The position numbers and the translations under genes are program-made. The notes beneath the pieces are model-generated. The model was not told the origin of the DNA. It did no database searches and saw nothing but the letters and a program-made list of their open reading frames with translations. Shown here piece after piece: positions 56,111 to 64,000 of a stretch of DNA of 64,000 nt. The stretch comes from Luteimonas endophytica. GTDB lineage: Bacteria > Pseudomonadota > Gammaproteobacteria > Xanthomonadales > Xanthomonadaceae. The first letter of the stretch is position 1. Every line of letters begins with the position of its first letter. The stretch covers positions 110,409 through 174,408 of the forward strand of contig NZ_JARXRM010000045.1 in assembly GCF_029887875.1 (NCBI RefSeq), given 5' to 3'.

Positions 56111-57475
56111 TTGTCCAGCCCCAGCCAAGCCGGCGACGCGCCGGTCGAGCACCGCCAGCAGCTGGTCGACTACATCGCCGCCGGCGAGAAGCCGCCCGCC
56201 GACTGGCGCATCGGCACCGAACACGAGAAGTTCGGCTTCCGGCTCGACGACCTGCGCCCGCCCGCGTTCGACGGCGACCGCGGCATCGAGGCGCTGCTGC
56301 GCGGCATGGCGCGCTTCGGCTGGGAAGAGGTGCGCGAGCACGGGCGCACCATCGCCCTGGTCCGCGACGGCGCCTCGGTCACCCTCGAGCCGGCCGGGCA
56401 GCTGGAGCTCTCCGGCGCGCCGCTCGAGTCGATCCACCAGACCTGCAGCGAGGTCGGCGCGCACCTGCTCGAGGTCAAGACCGTGGCCGACGACCTGCGC
56501 CTGGGGTTCCTGGGCATGGGTTTCCAGCCCAAATGGCGGCGCGACGAGATGCCGTGGATGCCCAAGGGCCGCTACGGGATCATGCGCGCCTACATGCCCA
56601 AGGTCGGGGGCCTCGGCCTGGACATGATGACCCGCACCTGCACCGTGCAGGTCAACCTCGACTACGCCAGCGAGGCCGACATGGTGCGCAAGTTCCGCGT
56701 GTCGCTGGCGCTGCAGCCGGTCGCCACCGCACTGTTCGCCGATTCGCCGTTCACCGAAGGGCGGCCCAACGGCTATCTCAGCTACCGCTCGCACATCTGG
56801 ACCGACACCGACCCGGGCCGCACAGGCATGCTCGACTTCGTGTTCGACGAGGGCTTCGGCTACGAGCGCTACGTCGACTACATCCTCGACGTGCCGATGT
56901 ACTTCGTGTACCGCGATGGAGGCTACGCCGACGCCAGCGGGCAGAGCTTCCGCGACTTCCTCGCCGGCCGCCTGCCGGCCGCGCCCGGCACGCTGCCGAC
57001 CCTGCGCGACTGGTCCGACCACATGACCACCGCCTTCCCGGAAGTGCGGCTGAAGAAGTACCTGGAGATGCGCGGTGCCGACGGCGGCCCGTGGAACCGG
57101 CTGTGCGCGCTGCCCGCGTTCTGGACCGGGCTGCTCTACGACGACACCGCGCTGGACGCCGCCTGGGACCTGGTCAAGGACTTCAACCTGGCCGAGCGCC
57201 ACGCGCTGCGCGACGGGGTGCCGAAGCGGGCGCTCGGGCTGCCGTTCCGCGGCGCCAGCGTGCGCGAGCTGGCGATCGAGGCGCTGAAGATCTCGGTGGC
57301 GGGGCTGCGCCGCCGCGACCGCCGCAACCCGTCCGGCGCCGACGAGACCCACTTCCTCGATCCGCTGATCGAGTTCGCCGAGTCCGGGGAAACGCCGGCC
57401 GAGCGCAAGCTCGCGCTGTACCACGGCGAATGGGGCGGCGACATCGACCGGGTGTTCCGCGAATTCGCCTACTAG
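56111..57475 (+). CDS. gshA: Glutamate-cysteine ligase (plant/proteobacterial type)
   Basis: The enzyme makes gamma-glutamylcysteine, the first step of glutathione synthesis. The 454-residue protein belongs to the GCS2/plant-like class, not the E. coli GshA class: [58 protein letters not shown] and [23 protein letters not shown] are diagnostic. The start is TTG at 56111; no ATG or GTG fits the family N-terminus. Glutathione is the cofactor of the frm pathway encoded 3.5 kb downstream. Confidence 0.94.
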   Translation: MSSPSQAGDAPVEHRQQLVDYIAAGEKPPADWRIGTEHEKFGFRLDDLRPPAFDGDRGIEALLRGMARFGWEEVREHGRTIALVRDGASVTLEPAGQLELSGAPLESIHQTCSEVGAHLLEVKTVADDLRLGFLGMGFQPKWRRDEMPWMPKGRYGIMRAYMPKVGGLGLDMMTRTCTVQVNLDYASEADMVRKFRVSLALQPVATALFADSPFTEGRPNGYLSYRSHIWTDTDPGRTGMLDFVFDEGFGYERYVDYILDVPMYFVYRDGGYADASGQSFRDFLAGRLPAAPGTLPTLRDWSDHMTTAFPEVRLKKYLEMRGADGGPWNRLCALPAFWTGLLYDDTALDAAWDLVKDFNLAERHALRDGVPKRALGLPFRGASVRELAIEALKISVAGLRRRDRRNPSGADETHFLDPLIEFAESGETPAERKLALYHGEWGGDIDRVFREFAY

Positions 57476-57486
57476 CCCGCGCGAAA

Positions 57487-57508
57487 GCCGGCGCCCGCGG
57501 GCGCCGGC
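57487..57508. terminator. Perfect 22-bp palindrome between convergent gshA and lipoprotein genes
   Basis: GCCGGCGCCCG followed by its exact complement CGGGCGCCGGC, 11 bp after gshA and 6 bp before the opposing stop. It is probably a bidirectional terminator, though no T-run is present. Confidence 0.55.
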
Positions 57509-57514
57509 GGGCGA

Positions 57515-57967
57515 TCACTCCGCCTCGAGCCTGCGCACCTCGACGATCTTGCCGTCGGCGACCAGCCCGGCGAGCTCGTTGCGGTACAGCGGGATCACTT
57601 CCTGCTCGTCCCAGGTGATCTCGGAAAGATCGCCGCGCAGCTCGTTGACGGCCCCGCGCGCCTTCGGCCACGCGCCCATCTCGGTGATGACCATCACCTG
57701 GTCCGGCGTCACCTCCTGCACCTTCATCAGGCCGTAGGCCCTGCGGTCCTCGTCGTTGCCGAACGAGACCCCGGAGAAGTGCGTGACCTCGGCGGCGTAC
57801 AGGTCGCCGGGCCTGGGATCGGCCAGGATCGGGTCGAGCTCGGCCTGCGTGGTGGTGGCATCGGCATCGGCGTCGGCGCCGGTCGGGCCGGAGCATGCGG
57901 TCGCGGCGGTGGCGAGCACCAGCGCCAGCAGCAGGCGCGATGACAGCGGGCGAAGGAAATCAGGCAT
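57515..57967 (-). CDS. Small putative lipoprotein, function unknown
   Basis: A 150-residue protein. MPDFLRPLSSRLLLALVLATAATACSGP looks like a lipoprotein signal, though the lipobox (ATAC) is weak. An Asp/Ala/Thr-rich spacer (GADADADATTTQAE) follows. The globular part has FSGVSFGNDEDRRAYGLMKVQEVTPDQVMVITEMGAWPKARGAVNELRGDLSEITWDEQEVIPLYRNELAGLVADGKIVEVRRL. No known domain is recognised. It is convergent with gshA and divergent from ppc. Confidence 0.8.
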   Translation of the reverse strand: MPDFLRPLSSRLLLALVLATAATACSGPTGADADADATTTQAELDPILADPRPGDLYAAEVTHFSGVSFGNDEDRRAYGLMKVQEVTPDQVMVITEMGAWPKARGAVNELRGDLSEITWDEQEVIPLYRNELAGLVADGKIVEVRRLEAE

Positions 57968-58124
57968 CGGATGACGTCCCTGTGGGAGGTGTGGGTCGGA
58001 GGGTGAATGCGCGTGCGCCGCGGCAGTCTGATTCAAGTGCCGGTGCCGTTCAAGCGCACCGGCCCGGGCCGGGCGCGAACCGCGCCCACGAACGGGCAAC
58101 GCGATCCTGCGTTAGTCTCGGGTC

Positions 58125-60851
58125 ATGGCCACGACATCACCGAACGACCGCGACGAACCCCTCCGCGAACCCGAGTTCGCAGCCACGGACGAGCTGCTGC
58201 GCGACGACGTGCGCCGCCTGGGCGCACTGGTCGGGGACGTGCTCGCCGAGCAGGGCTCGCCGGCGCTGCTCGACGAGGTCGAGGGCGTGCGGCGCGCGGC
58301 GATCGCGCGGCGGGAGGCCGGCGAGCCGGTCGACGCGCTCGCCGAGCAGCTCTCGCGCGTGCCGCTGGCCGACGCCGAGGCCCTGGTGCGCGCCTTCGCC
58401 GCCTACTTCGGCGCGATCAACCTGGCCGAGCGCGTGCACCGGATCCGCCGCCGCCGCGACTACCAGCGTACCGGCGACGGCCCGCAGCCGGGCGGGCTGG
58501 AGGCGGTGCTGGCGCAGCTGCGCGACGACGGCGTGCCGCTCGACGAGGTGCGCGCGCTGCTGGGGCGCATGCGCATCGAGCCGGTGTTCACCGCGCATCC
58601 CACCGAGGCGATCCGCCGCACCCTGCTGGAGAAGGAGCGCGACATCGTCCGCCGCCTGGTCGCCGACATCGACCGCGGCCGCACTCCCGACGAGCGCGCC
58701 ACCGATCTGGAGCGCATCCGCCAGGCGCTGACCGCCGCGTGGCAGACCTCGGAGGCGCCGCCGACCCGGCCCACGGTGATCGACGAGATGGAGCACGTCG
58801 GCTTCTACCTGGGCGACGTGCTGTACCGGGTGCTGCCCGCGTACTACCGCACCTTCGCCGAGGCGCTGGAGAAGGTCTACGGCGCGCCGGCCGAGCTGCC
58901 GGTGCTGCTGCAGTTCGGCACCTGGGTGGGCGGCGACATGGACGGCAACCCCAACGTCGGCGCCGACACCATCCTGGCCACGCTGGCGGCGCAGCGGGCG
59001 CAGGTGCTCGGCTGCTATCGCCACGACCTGCGCAGGCTGATGACCATCCTCACCCAGACCGAGGACCGCGTCGCGATCGATCCGGCCGTTCCCGCGCGTA
59101 TCGCGCACTACCGCGAGCTGTTGCCCGACGCCGGGCGCCGGCTCAAGCCGCGCCAGGCGGACATGGTCTACCGCCAGCTGCTGGAGATGATGGCGGCGCG
59201 GCTGTCGGCGACCGGGCGCGGCCATGCCTCGGGCTACGCCGACGCCCGCGGCTTCATCGCCGACCTGGAGCTGATCGACGCCAGCCTGGCGCGCGGTCGC
59301 GGCGAGCACGCCGGCCGCTACGCGCTGCAGCGGGTGCTGCTGCGGGCGCGCAGTTTCGGTTTCCACCTGGCCGCGCTCGATCTGCGCCAGGATTCGGCGG
59401 TGCACGACGCGGCCGTGGCGGCGCTGCGCGGCGAGCCGGACTGGCCGGAGCGCGCGGTGGAGGCGCGCACCGCCGACCTGCACGGCTGGATCGGCGGGAC
59501 CGCCCCGGCTGCGCCCGAGGCGGCCGGGGCGGCGGCCACGCTGGCCGTGTTCCGCGCGGTGCGCGACGCGCGCCAGCGCTACGGCGAGCACGCCTTCGGG
59601 CCGTACATCATCAGCATGAGCCGCAATGCCGCCGACGCGCTGGCGGTGCTGGCGCTGGCGCGGGTGGCCGGCTGCGTCGAGGACGGCGAGGTGCCGCTGG
59701 ACGTGGCGCCGCTGTTCGAGACCGTCGACGACCTCGACGCCGCCCCGGCGGTGATGCGCGCGCTGTTCGACGATCCGGTCTATCGCGGGCACCTGGCCGC
59801 GCGCGGCGGCCGCCAGACCGTGATGCTGGGCTACTCGGACAGCGCCAAGGACGGCGGCCTGCTGGCCTCGCGCTGGGCGCTGCAGCGGACCCAGGTGGAG
59901 CTGACCGCGCTGGCGCGCGAGGCCGGCGTGCGCATCGTGTTCTTCCACGGCCGCGGCGGCTCGGTCAGCCGCGGCGGCGGCAAGACCGGCAAGGCGATCA
60001 TCGCCGCGCCGCGCGGCTCGGTCGACGGCAGCCTGCGCGTCACCGAGCAGGGCGAGGTGATCCACCGCAAGTACGGCATCCGCGCGCTGGCGCTGCGCAA
60101 TCTCGAGCAGGCCACCGGCGCGGTGCTGCGCGCCAGCCTGCGCCCGCGGCCGCCGGAGCCGCGCGAGGGGCGCTGGCGCGAGCTCATGTCCGGGCTGGCG
60201 GCGCGCTCGCGCGCGCACTACCGCGCGCTGGTGCACGAGCGCGACGGCTTCGTCGACTATTTCCGTGCCGCCACCCCGATCGACGTGATCGAGCGGTTGC
60301 AGATCGGCTCCCGGCCGTCGCGGCGGCGCGACGGCGGGGTCGGCAACCTGCGCGCGATCCCGTGGGTGTTCGCCTGGTCGCAGAACCGCTCCGGCCTGAC
60401 CGGCTGGTACGGCGTGGGCACCGCGCTGGCGGAGGGCATCGAGCGCAACGGCCTGGACGAAATGGTGGCCCTGGCGCGCGACTGGCCGTTCTTCGCCTCG
60501 GCCATCGACGACGTGGAGATGCTGCTGGCCAAGTCCGACCTGGCGATCTTCGAGCGCTACTCGCTGCTCGCCGGCGAGGCGCACGCGGCGTTCTTCGCCG
60601 ACATCGCCGGCGAGTTCGCGCGCACCCGCGACGCGATCCTGGCGATCAAGCGGCGCGACCAGATCCTCGCCGACGACTACCGCCTGCGCCTGTCGATCCG
60701 GCTGCGCAACCCCTACGTCGACCCGATCAGCCTGCTGCAGGTGGAGCTGCTGCGGCGCTGGCGCGCCGGCGGCAGTGCCGACGACCCCACCCTGCGCGCG
60801 CTGATCGCCACGGTCAACGGGATCGCCGCGGGGATCCAGAACACCGGGTGA
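58125..60851 (+). CDS. ppc: Phosphoenolpyruvate carboxylase
   Basis: This enzyme carboxylates PEP to oxaloacetate and refills the TCA cycle. The 908-residue protein has the catalytic VFTAHPTEAIRRTLLEKERDI near residue 158, VGGDMDGNPNVGADT, the second signature FFHGRGGSVSRGGGKTGKAI near 607, IPWVFAWSQNRSGLTGWYGVGTAL and the invariant C-terminal QNTG. Length is normal. The 157-bp gap before it (57968-58124) shows no clear promoter. Confidence 0.97.
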   Translation: MATTSPNDRDEPLREPEFAATDELLRDDVRRLGALVGDVLAEQGSPALLDEVEGVRRAAIARREAGEPVDALAEQLSRVPLADAEALVRAFAAYFGAINLAERVHRIRRRRDYQRTGDGPQPGGLEAVLAQLRDDGVPLDEVRALLGRMRIEPVFTAHPTEAIRRTLLEKERDIVRRLVADIDRGRTPDERATDLERIRQALTAAWQTSEAPPTRPTVIDEMEHVGFYLGDVLYRVLPAYYRTFAEALEKVYGAPAELPVLLQFGTWVGGDMDGNPNVGADTILATLAAQRAQVLGCYRHDLRRLMTILTQTEDRVAIDPAVPARIAHYRELLPDAGRRLKPRQADMVYRQLLEMMAARLSATGRGHASGYADARGFIADLELIDASLARGRGEHAGRYALQRVLLRARSFGFHLAALDLRQDSAVHDAAVAALRGEPDWPERAVEARTADLHGWIGGTAPAAPEAAGAAATLAVFRAVRDARQRYGEHAFGPYIISMSRNAADALAVLALARVAGCVEDGEVPLDVAPLFETVDDLDAAPAVMRALFDDPVYRGHLAARGGRQTVMLGYSDSAKDGGLLASRWALQRTQVELTALAREAGVRIVFFHGRGGSVSRGGGKTGKAIIAAPRGSVDGSLRVTEQGEVIHRKYGIRALALRNLEQATGAVLRASLRPRPPEPREGRWRELMSGLAARSRAHYRALVHERDGFVDYFRAATPIDVIERLQIGSRPSRRRDGGVGNLRAIPWVFAWSQNRSGLTGWYGVGTALAEGIERNGLDEMVALARDWPFFASAIDDVEMLLAKSDLAIFERYSLLAGEAHAAFFADIAGEFARTRDAILAIKRRDQILADDYRLRLSIRLRNPYVDPISLLQVELLRRWRAGGSADDPTLRALIATVNGIAAGIQNTG

Positions 60852-60896
60852 TCGGCGTTCGCGCATGGCGCGCACCTGCGCGGGGCGCCCGGAGTG

Positions 60897-60914
60897 TATA
60901 CTCCCCTCCAGTAT
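60897..60914 (+). promoter_or_regulatory. frmR operator overlapping a -10 element
   Basis: ATACT-CCCCTCC-AGTAT (60898-60914) is an inverted repeat with a C-rich centre, the type bound by CsoR/RcnR/FrmR repressors. TATACT (60897-60902) also fits a -10 element, so repressor binding would block transcription. It ends 15 bp before frmR. Confidence 0.72.
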
Positions 60915-60929
60915 TCGACACCCGCCACG

Positions 60930-62337
<1,408 letters not shown>

Positions 62338-62344
62338 GGAGCCG

Positions 62345-62450
62345 GAATCGGTGATTCGCGATTGGCGATCGATCGAAGCCAGGCACGAATCTCCGGGGCC
62401 GAGACACGCCGCTGCGCTCTTGCCAATCGCCATCACCAATCGCCAATCAC
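62345..62450. repeat. Family A intergenic palindrome, copy 4 (inside the frm operon)
   Basis: The left arm has GGTGATTCGCGATTGGCGAT and the right arm has GCCAATCGCCATCACC and AATCGCCAATCAC. It lies between same-strand frmA and frmB and would form a long stem in their shared mRNA. Confidence 0.72.
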
Positions 62451-62458
62451 TTCCCCCC

Positions 62459-63322
62459 ATGACCGATCACGATTCCACCGAACGCCTCGAACGCCACGCC
62501 TGCTTCGGCGGCTGGCAGGACGTCTACCGGCATCGCTCCGAGGTGCTGGATTGCCAGATGACGGTGGGGGTGTACTTCCCGCCGCAGGCCGATCCCTCGC
62601 ATCCGCGGCATGCGCCCTGCCCGGTGCTGTACTGGCTGTCGGGGCTGACCTGCACCGAGCAGAACTTCATCGGCAAGGCCGGCGCGCAGCGCTATGCCGC
62701 CGAGCAAGGGATCATCCTGGTGGCGCCGGACACCAGCCCGCGCGGCGAAGGCGTGGCCGACGCCGAGGGCTACGACCTCGGCCAGGGAGCGGGGTTCTAC
62801 GTCAACGCCACCCGCGAGCCGTGGTCGCGCCACTACCGGATGTACGACTACGTGGTCGAAGAACTGCCCGCCTGGGTGGAGAGCGACCCGGCCGCCAGCG
62901 ATGCGCGCGCGATCAGCGGCCATTCGATGGGCGGCCACGGCGCGCTGATCATCGCGCTGAAGAACCCCGGGCGCTATCGCAGCGTGTCGGCGTTCGCGCC
63001 GATCGTGGCGCCGTCGCGGGTGGGGTGGGGCGAGAAGGCCTTCGGCGCCTACCTCGGCGGCGACCGCGAGGCCTGGAAGGCGTACGACGCCGTGGAGCTG
63101 GTCGGGTCCGTCAGGGAGCGGCTGCCGCTGCTGGTCGACCAGGGCGGCGGCGACGAGTTCCTCGACGCGCAATTGCGCCCGCAGCTGCTGCAGGCCGCCT
63201 GCGAGCGGGCCGGGCACCCGCTGCAGCTGCGCATGCGCGCCGGCTACGATCACAGCTACTACTTCATCTCCAGCTTCATCGGCGAGCACATCGCGTACCA
63301 TGCGGCGGCGCTGAGGGCCTGA
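62459..63322 (+). CDS. frmB: S-formylglutathione hydrolase
   Basis: It hydrolyses S-formylglutathione to formate and glutathione. The 287-residue esterase-D-type alpha/beta hydrolase has [23 protein letters not shown], the nucleophile motif [12 protein letters not shown] near residue 155, and the C-terminal [17 protein letters not shown] with the catalytic His. ATG 62459 gives the family-typical start before the domain. It follows frmA across a repeat. Confidence 0.96.
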   Translation: MTDHDSTERLERHACFGGWQDVYRHRSEVLDCQMTVGVYFPPQADPSHPRHAPCPVLYWLSGLTCTEQNFIGKAGAQRYAAEQGIILVAPDTSPRGEGVADAEGYDLGQGAGFYVNATREPWSRHYRMYDYVVEELPAWVESDPAASDARAISGHSMGGHGALIIALKNPGRYRSVSAFAPIVAPSRVGWGEKAFGAYLGGDREAWKAYDAVELVGSVRERLPLLVDQGGGDEFLDAQLRPQLLQAACERAGHPLQLRMRAGYDHSYYFISSFIGEHIAYHAAALRA

Positions 63323-63351
63323 GCGCCCTCTCCCCGACCCATGGAGGCGAA

Positions 63352-63684
63352 GTGTCCGATCGCGATCTCGTGTTCTACGTCAAATGCCGGGTCAAGCCGG
63401 AACGCGCCGAGGACTGGCTGCGGGCGGTCCACGGCATCATCGAGCGCATGTCGCAGGAAGAGGCGTTCGTGTCCTGCCAGCTGCACCGCGATCTGCAGGA
63501 TCCGACGCTGTTCACCCTCTACGAGCGCTGGGCCGAACCCTCGGTCGAGGCGTTCCTGAAGCACCAGGACACGCCGTACCGGCGCGAATACGAGGCGCTG
63601 CTGCCCGAGCTGCTGCAGGGCCCGCGCGAGCCGCAGGTGCTCGAGCCGCTGGGCGCCTGGCACCGCTCCGCACAGCACGACTGA
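63352..63684 (+). CDS. Antibiotic-biosynthesis-monooxygenase (ABM) domain protein, putative quinol monooxygenase
   Basis: A 110-residue ferredoxin-like alpha/beta protein: LVFYVKCRVKPERAEDWLRAVHGIIERMSQEEAFVSCQLHRDLQDPTLFTLYERWAEPSVEAFLKHQDTPY. This is the ABM/YgiN-like fold. The GTG start at 63352 follows a strong GGAGG at 63344. It lies 29 bp after frmB, so it is probably the fourth frm-operon gene. Many ABM proteins are cofactor-free monooxygenases or stress proteins; a role in aldehyde stress is only suggested by position. Confidence 0.82.
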   Translation: MSDRDLVFYVKCRVKPERAEDWLRAVHGIIERMSQEEAFVSCQLHRDLQDPTLFTLYERWAEPSVEAFLKHQDTPYRREYEALLPELLQGPREPQVLEPLGAWHRSAQHD

Positions 63685-63735
63685 GCACGCCGCGCGTCCT
63701 CTTTCCCGCGCCCCACCAGATACCGACGCGGCTCC

Positions 63736-63841
63736 CGTAAGAACGTGCCATGCACGCGAAAGCCGAGGCAGGCGCCGGCGCCCGGAATCACCGCCACGCG
63801 ACCGGAACTTTGCGGCGTTCGCGGCCATGGACCGCTCCTAC
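63736..63841. repeat. Family B intergenic palindrome, copy 6
   Basis: The left end is GTAAGAACGTGCCATGCACGCGAA and the right end is TTCGCGGCCATGGACCGCTCCTAC. The orientation is inverse to copies 1-3. It lies between convergent genes in the gap 63685-63869. Confidence 0.7.
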
Positions 63842-63869
63842 AGGGGCCAGCCGTGGCCCGGACTCGCGC

Positions 63870-64000
63870 TCACCCCGGCGCCAGGAAGTCGGTATAGGCG
63901 AAACGCCCGTCGCGCAGCACCGTCTCGCCGCGGCGCAGCGCCAGCGCGCGCGAGAACATCGGCCCGGCCTCGACGCAGCTGTGGAACTCGCCGTTCTCCC
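63870..64000 (-). CDS. DUF71 / diphthine-ammonia-ligase-like ATP-binding protein (C-terminal fragment at window edge)
   Basis: Only the last 42 codons are inside the window, ending at a TGA at 63870. The translated end ENGEFHSCVEAGPMF, followed by SRALALRRGETV, matches the conserved GENGEFHTFV-type motif of the adenine-nucleotide alpha-hydrolase DUF71 family, whose eukaryotic member makes diphthamide. Bacteria lack diphthamide, so the substrate here is unknown. Confidence 0.75.
   Translation of the reverse strand, partial: ENGEFHSCVEAGPMFSRALALRRGETVLRDGRFAYTDFLAPG

Overview
The window is one contiguous stretch of high-GC gammaproteobacterial chromosome. Gene content and order point to the Xanthomonadaceae (Lysobacter, Luteimonas or Pseudoxanthomonas-like): a cox operon followed by SURF1/ctaA/ctaB, a TonB-dependent receptor of the Xanthomonas-Caulobacter type, an N-acetylglucosamine (GlcNAc) cluster of the Xanthomonas/Shewanella kind, L1- and L2-like beta-lactamases beside ampR, a divergent engB / cytochrome c4 pair, and dense intergenic palindromic repeats. 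I see no prophage, insertion sequence, CRISPR array, rRNA or tRNA gene.

Layout. 1-1890 (minus) is the N-terminal 630 codons of PutA. 2157-10399 is the respiratory block: coxB-ctaD-small assembly gene-ctaG-ctaE, a minus-strand twin-TM gene, then SURF1, a Sco-like protein, ctaA and ctaB. 10584-17132 (minus) holds an S9 peptidase and a rearranged macromolecular-synthesis cluster (rpsU, yqeY, GNAT, brkB, dnaG, with no rpoD next to dnaG). 17270-24309 holds tsaD, folB, an MscS channel, folK, a DUF6159-like membrane protein, a pteridine reductase (minus), midA and vanZ. 24396-37970 is an amino-sugar island with two divergent arms around a 421-bp control region. One arm is nagK, TonB receptor and GH20 hexosaminidase; the other is nagP, nagR, nagB-II, nagA, nagX and, 55 bp on, amgK. 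38116-45228 holds a DUF72 gene, a class A and a B3 beta-lactamase in one minus-strand unit, divergent ampR, then cca and slt. 45408-50477 is a TSUP permease, an MFS transporter and a second TonB receptor. 50759-54206 (minus) is cytochrome c4, two DsbA-like proteins and an EEP-family hydrolase, divergent from engB. 55231-60851 holds a secreted unknown, gshA, a small lipoprotein and ppc. 60930-63684 is a formaldehyde-detoxification operon (frmR, frmA, frmB and an ABM-domain gene). The right edge cuts a DUF71/diphthine-ammonia-ligase-like gene.

How it fits together. The amino-sugar island would import chito-oligosaccharides through the outer membrane, trim them with GH20, bring GlcNAc in by NagP, phosphorylate it (NagK), deacetylate it (NagA) and deaminate it (NagB-II), all under the LacI-type NagR. 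AmgK, Slt, AmpR and two beta-lactamases lie within the next 8 kb, so sugar salvage, murein turnover and muropeptide-sensed beta-lactam resistance are physically close. gshA and the frm operon are functionally linked through glutathione.

The least explained structure is intergenic. Two families of roughly 105-130 bp imperfect palindromes occur in ten gaps; several supply stop or start codons to flanking genes or sit inside operons. A third hairpin type occurs once on each side of the amino-sugar island. I found no clearly novel protein machine; the strongest candidates for follow-up are the repeat families and the amino-sugar / beta-lactamase neighbourhood.
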